64,000 nt of DNA from Mytilus edulis (lineage: Eukaryota > Mollusca > Bivalvia > Mytilida > Mytilidae): positions 90,058,255-90,122,254 of the forward strand of contig NC_092346.1 in the NCBI RefSeq assembly GCF_963676685.1, in the 5' to 3' direction. Positions 61,644-64,000 of this stretch are shown in pieces (the stretch's first letter is position 1; the number at the start of each line of letters is the position of its first letter). The position numbers were made by a program, and so were the translations under genes. The notes under the pieces were generated by a model. That model was not told the DNA's origin and did no database searches. It saw only the letters and a program-made list of their open reading frames with translations.

Positions 61644-62620
61644 TGTAGGACTCAAATCTATGGTGGGTTCCAAATCTATGGCAGATTCCTAATCTATGGC
61701 AAATGTGACGTCATGCAATCCCAAATCTATGGCAGATTTCATAATCCTAATCTATGGCAGATTTTTGACAATTTTAATCTATGGCAAGTTTTGAAATTTC
61801 TTAATCTTTGGCGGATTTTTGTTGTTTCGTAATCTATGGAAAATTTTGTGCAAGCATTACAAATATGACCAATGACTTGTCTTAAACAAGTGGAAATATA
61901 CGACAACGTGAGCATGGATACAAACATTTGTGAATAAACATTTCATAATGGTCAACACAAACATTCCGTAAATGATGAATCCATATAACTTAATACAGAC
62001 TTAAAGATTGAAATGATGAAAAATATTTTTTTTTTAATCTGTTCATGGTCCCTGTTTAACACATTCATTAAATCAACTAGTAAGTTTCTTAGCAAACAAG
62101 AAGGCAGGTTTTTATATAAAAAAAAAAAAAAAGATTGATAAAACTAAACAGTTTGATATTTCACATAATTTTTTTTCTTTTTCATTGTTAATACTTTTTT
62201 TTTATTTGATTGCAATTTAAATCCAATTGGTATCTGGTTATTTTATATTTCACTTATTAAACTCCTTTTCTAGAATATCCGGTACTGAAAACAGCGGTGT
62301 CCTTATTCATCGTGGGCTTCGGTCGGTTCAGCACATTTTATAGGTCACACATTCCTTTAAACCACCCACAAACTATTGTCGAGGGAAATACCTTCATTTG
62401 GAATGGTGCTCAAATCTTTGGGTTCCGCCATCGTTAGCGGCGGTGACGATGTAATGTGGCGTTATTCAATTGTGACGTTATGAAAATGATCTGCCATAGG
62501 TTTGGAGAAAACGAAAAAATCTGCTATAGATTTGAGTTGGTTGGCGTTTGTAACGTCACATTTGCCATAGATTAGGAATCTGCCATAGATTTGGTACCTG
62601 CCATAGATTTGAGTCCTACA
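61644..62620. mobile_element. 1.0-kb non-autonomous TIR element, copy 2
   Basis: Same TIRs, same order of AATCTATGG motifs, same TGACGTCA (61706-61713) and a related interior as 45478-46490. TATATA-type sequence flanks both ends. A homopolymer A run lies near 62119. No transposase is seen. Confidence 0.85.
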
Positions 62621-64000
62621 TATATACATAATGTCTTTTCGTTGTAACTTTGTTCCTGTGTTAACTTATAGTAGTAGTATTTTATATATATTAAGCGTGT
62701 TGCTGGTAATGATTTTAGATAAAGTTCTGTATCAATTAAATATTCTTTAAAAAAAAAAAATGTATCGCTGCGTCATGGAATGTTGTTATAATGTGTACAA
62801 AAATATCAATGTTTGTGTGATTTCAATTCCTTTATTTTTTTATTTATGTCTCAACCAAAACAGTTTGAAAGTTTGCTATTAATCCAAGATTTGTCATTGT
62901 GAATGATGGTTAGCCGAGTATTATCAAATTATTATGAAACACTGCATATATTTGAGATTTTTTAGTTGTTCCATATCGATTAAAGCATTCAACAGTCCCG
63001 CCGATTATCATTGCGATTATTTTTATTGGTGGACTTATTCAACAAGGAAATTATGTGTACTTATTGGAATCTGATTTTTATTCAATATAATGAAATCATG
63101 ATAAAATTTAGATGATTTTTTTCTTAGATTATTGAAGGTGATAAAATTATTGTAATTAACCATCTTTGCATTTGATTAAAACTGTATCTTCTCGTTTGTT
63201 ACATGAAGATACTGCCAGCACTAAAGCTATGTTATGCACTTGTCTTATTTATACTTTACTAGAAAATGCTTTATAAATTCGGAAAATCATGGCGTAAGAA
63301 AATTTTACTGTCTCAATCTTCATTTAATTCTATCGAAATACTTAGTTTATGCACATGCAAACTGATCGAGCATTGTGGATGCTAATAATTTTTCAACATA
63401 ATAATGTTCCACTTTAACAATAAGTCCACAAAATATAATATTTGAGATTCAGTTGTTTGAACATGTAAACTATTGTTTGTATTGAATTACATAAAATTAT
63501 ATAATAACGTTAATATATTTACTATATGTACAAAACCAGTGACACGCATTCCGCCTGCACCTGAAAAAATAAATAGACATATATGTGTAAATGTGACAAA
63601 GCAATATATTATTTTAGAACGACATTTTATCATCAGTCTCAGAATGACGAGCAGCAAGTATCATGATTATAATACGATTAAGGAATATGAAACCCTCTGA
63701 AGAAAAAAACTTTAAAATTAGAAGATATCTATAAAAGTTATTGGTAATACTCAGTTAGCAGATCTTTTCAAATAAAAATAGCCACACCTGTTTAGCTGTG
63801 ATTAATTTACTATACAATTCACAAGGAGGAGGGATGGTTACAATTGTTAACAACATTCTGTGTAACATTGACACTACCTTTTTAAACAAATATTGATTTT
63901 ATATTTAACATTTATCTCTGACCAATACTATGTAAATACATACTAGAATCACAGTCCAGCAAGCCATAATTATGACCAGAACATCCAATTGTTTTTGGTT
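62621..64000. other. No gene seen
   Basis: AT-rich to the end of the window. The frame 63473-63700 has no recognisable domain. Confidence 0.4.

Overview
The window looks like AT-rich nuclear DNA of a bivalve mollusc, most likely a marine mussel of the Mytilus type. The evidence is spliced animal genes, very high AT, long gene-poor stretches, and many short interspersed repeat families that I recognise from memory as typical of mussel sequence. I ran no database search. Nothing prokaryotic or viral was recognised.

Three genes can be supported. (1) The 3' end of a WSC-domain gene lies on the + strand, with two exons at 5096-5220 and 6638-6778. Together they rebuild one eight-cysteine WSC domain, then a stop and a polyadenylation signal. 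Its upstream exons were not found. (2) and (3) Two tandem three-exon genes for small four-EF-hand calcium-binding proteins lie on the - strand, at 40508-44398 (136 aa) and 47457-50787 (139 aa). Their first two coding exons have identical lengths (138 and 89 nt) and both introns have identical phases, so they are a local duplication. They probably act as small calmodulin-like calcium sensors or buffers in the cytosol.

The rest is mostly repeats. 0-5 kb: dispersed repeats and a short MITE. 5-9 kb: the WSC gene end, then a 5'-truncated LINE with a perfect 16-bp target-site duplication. 9-11.5 kb: tandem copies of a 360-bp dispersed repeat. 14.2-16.1 kb: a 120-bp tandem array with a 149-bp near-perfect inverted repeat at its edge. 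19-21 kb: two copies of one TIR element. 22.6 kb: a decayed copy of the last WSC exon. 23.6-24.2 kb: a TTAA-flanked TIR element of piggyBac type. 26.1-27.4 kb: a 32-bp satellite-like array. 31.2-34.9 kb: a 3.7-kb repeat built from two 1,644-bp tandem copies that carry nuclear-receptor-type half-sites. 40-51 kb: the EF-hand cluster, with foldback elements, a SINE and minisatellites in its introns and a 1-kb TIR element between the genes. 52 kb: an array of short imperfect palindromes. 56 kb: a LINE relic. 61.6-62.6 kb: a second copy of the 1-kb TIR element.

The most notable observation is in the second EF-hand gene. A 42-bp minisatellite has copied the 3' splice site of the last intron about ten times, and every copy stays in frame with the last exon.
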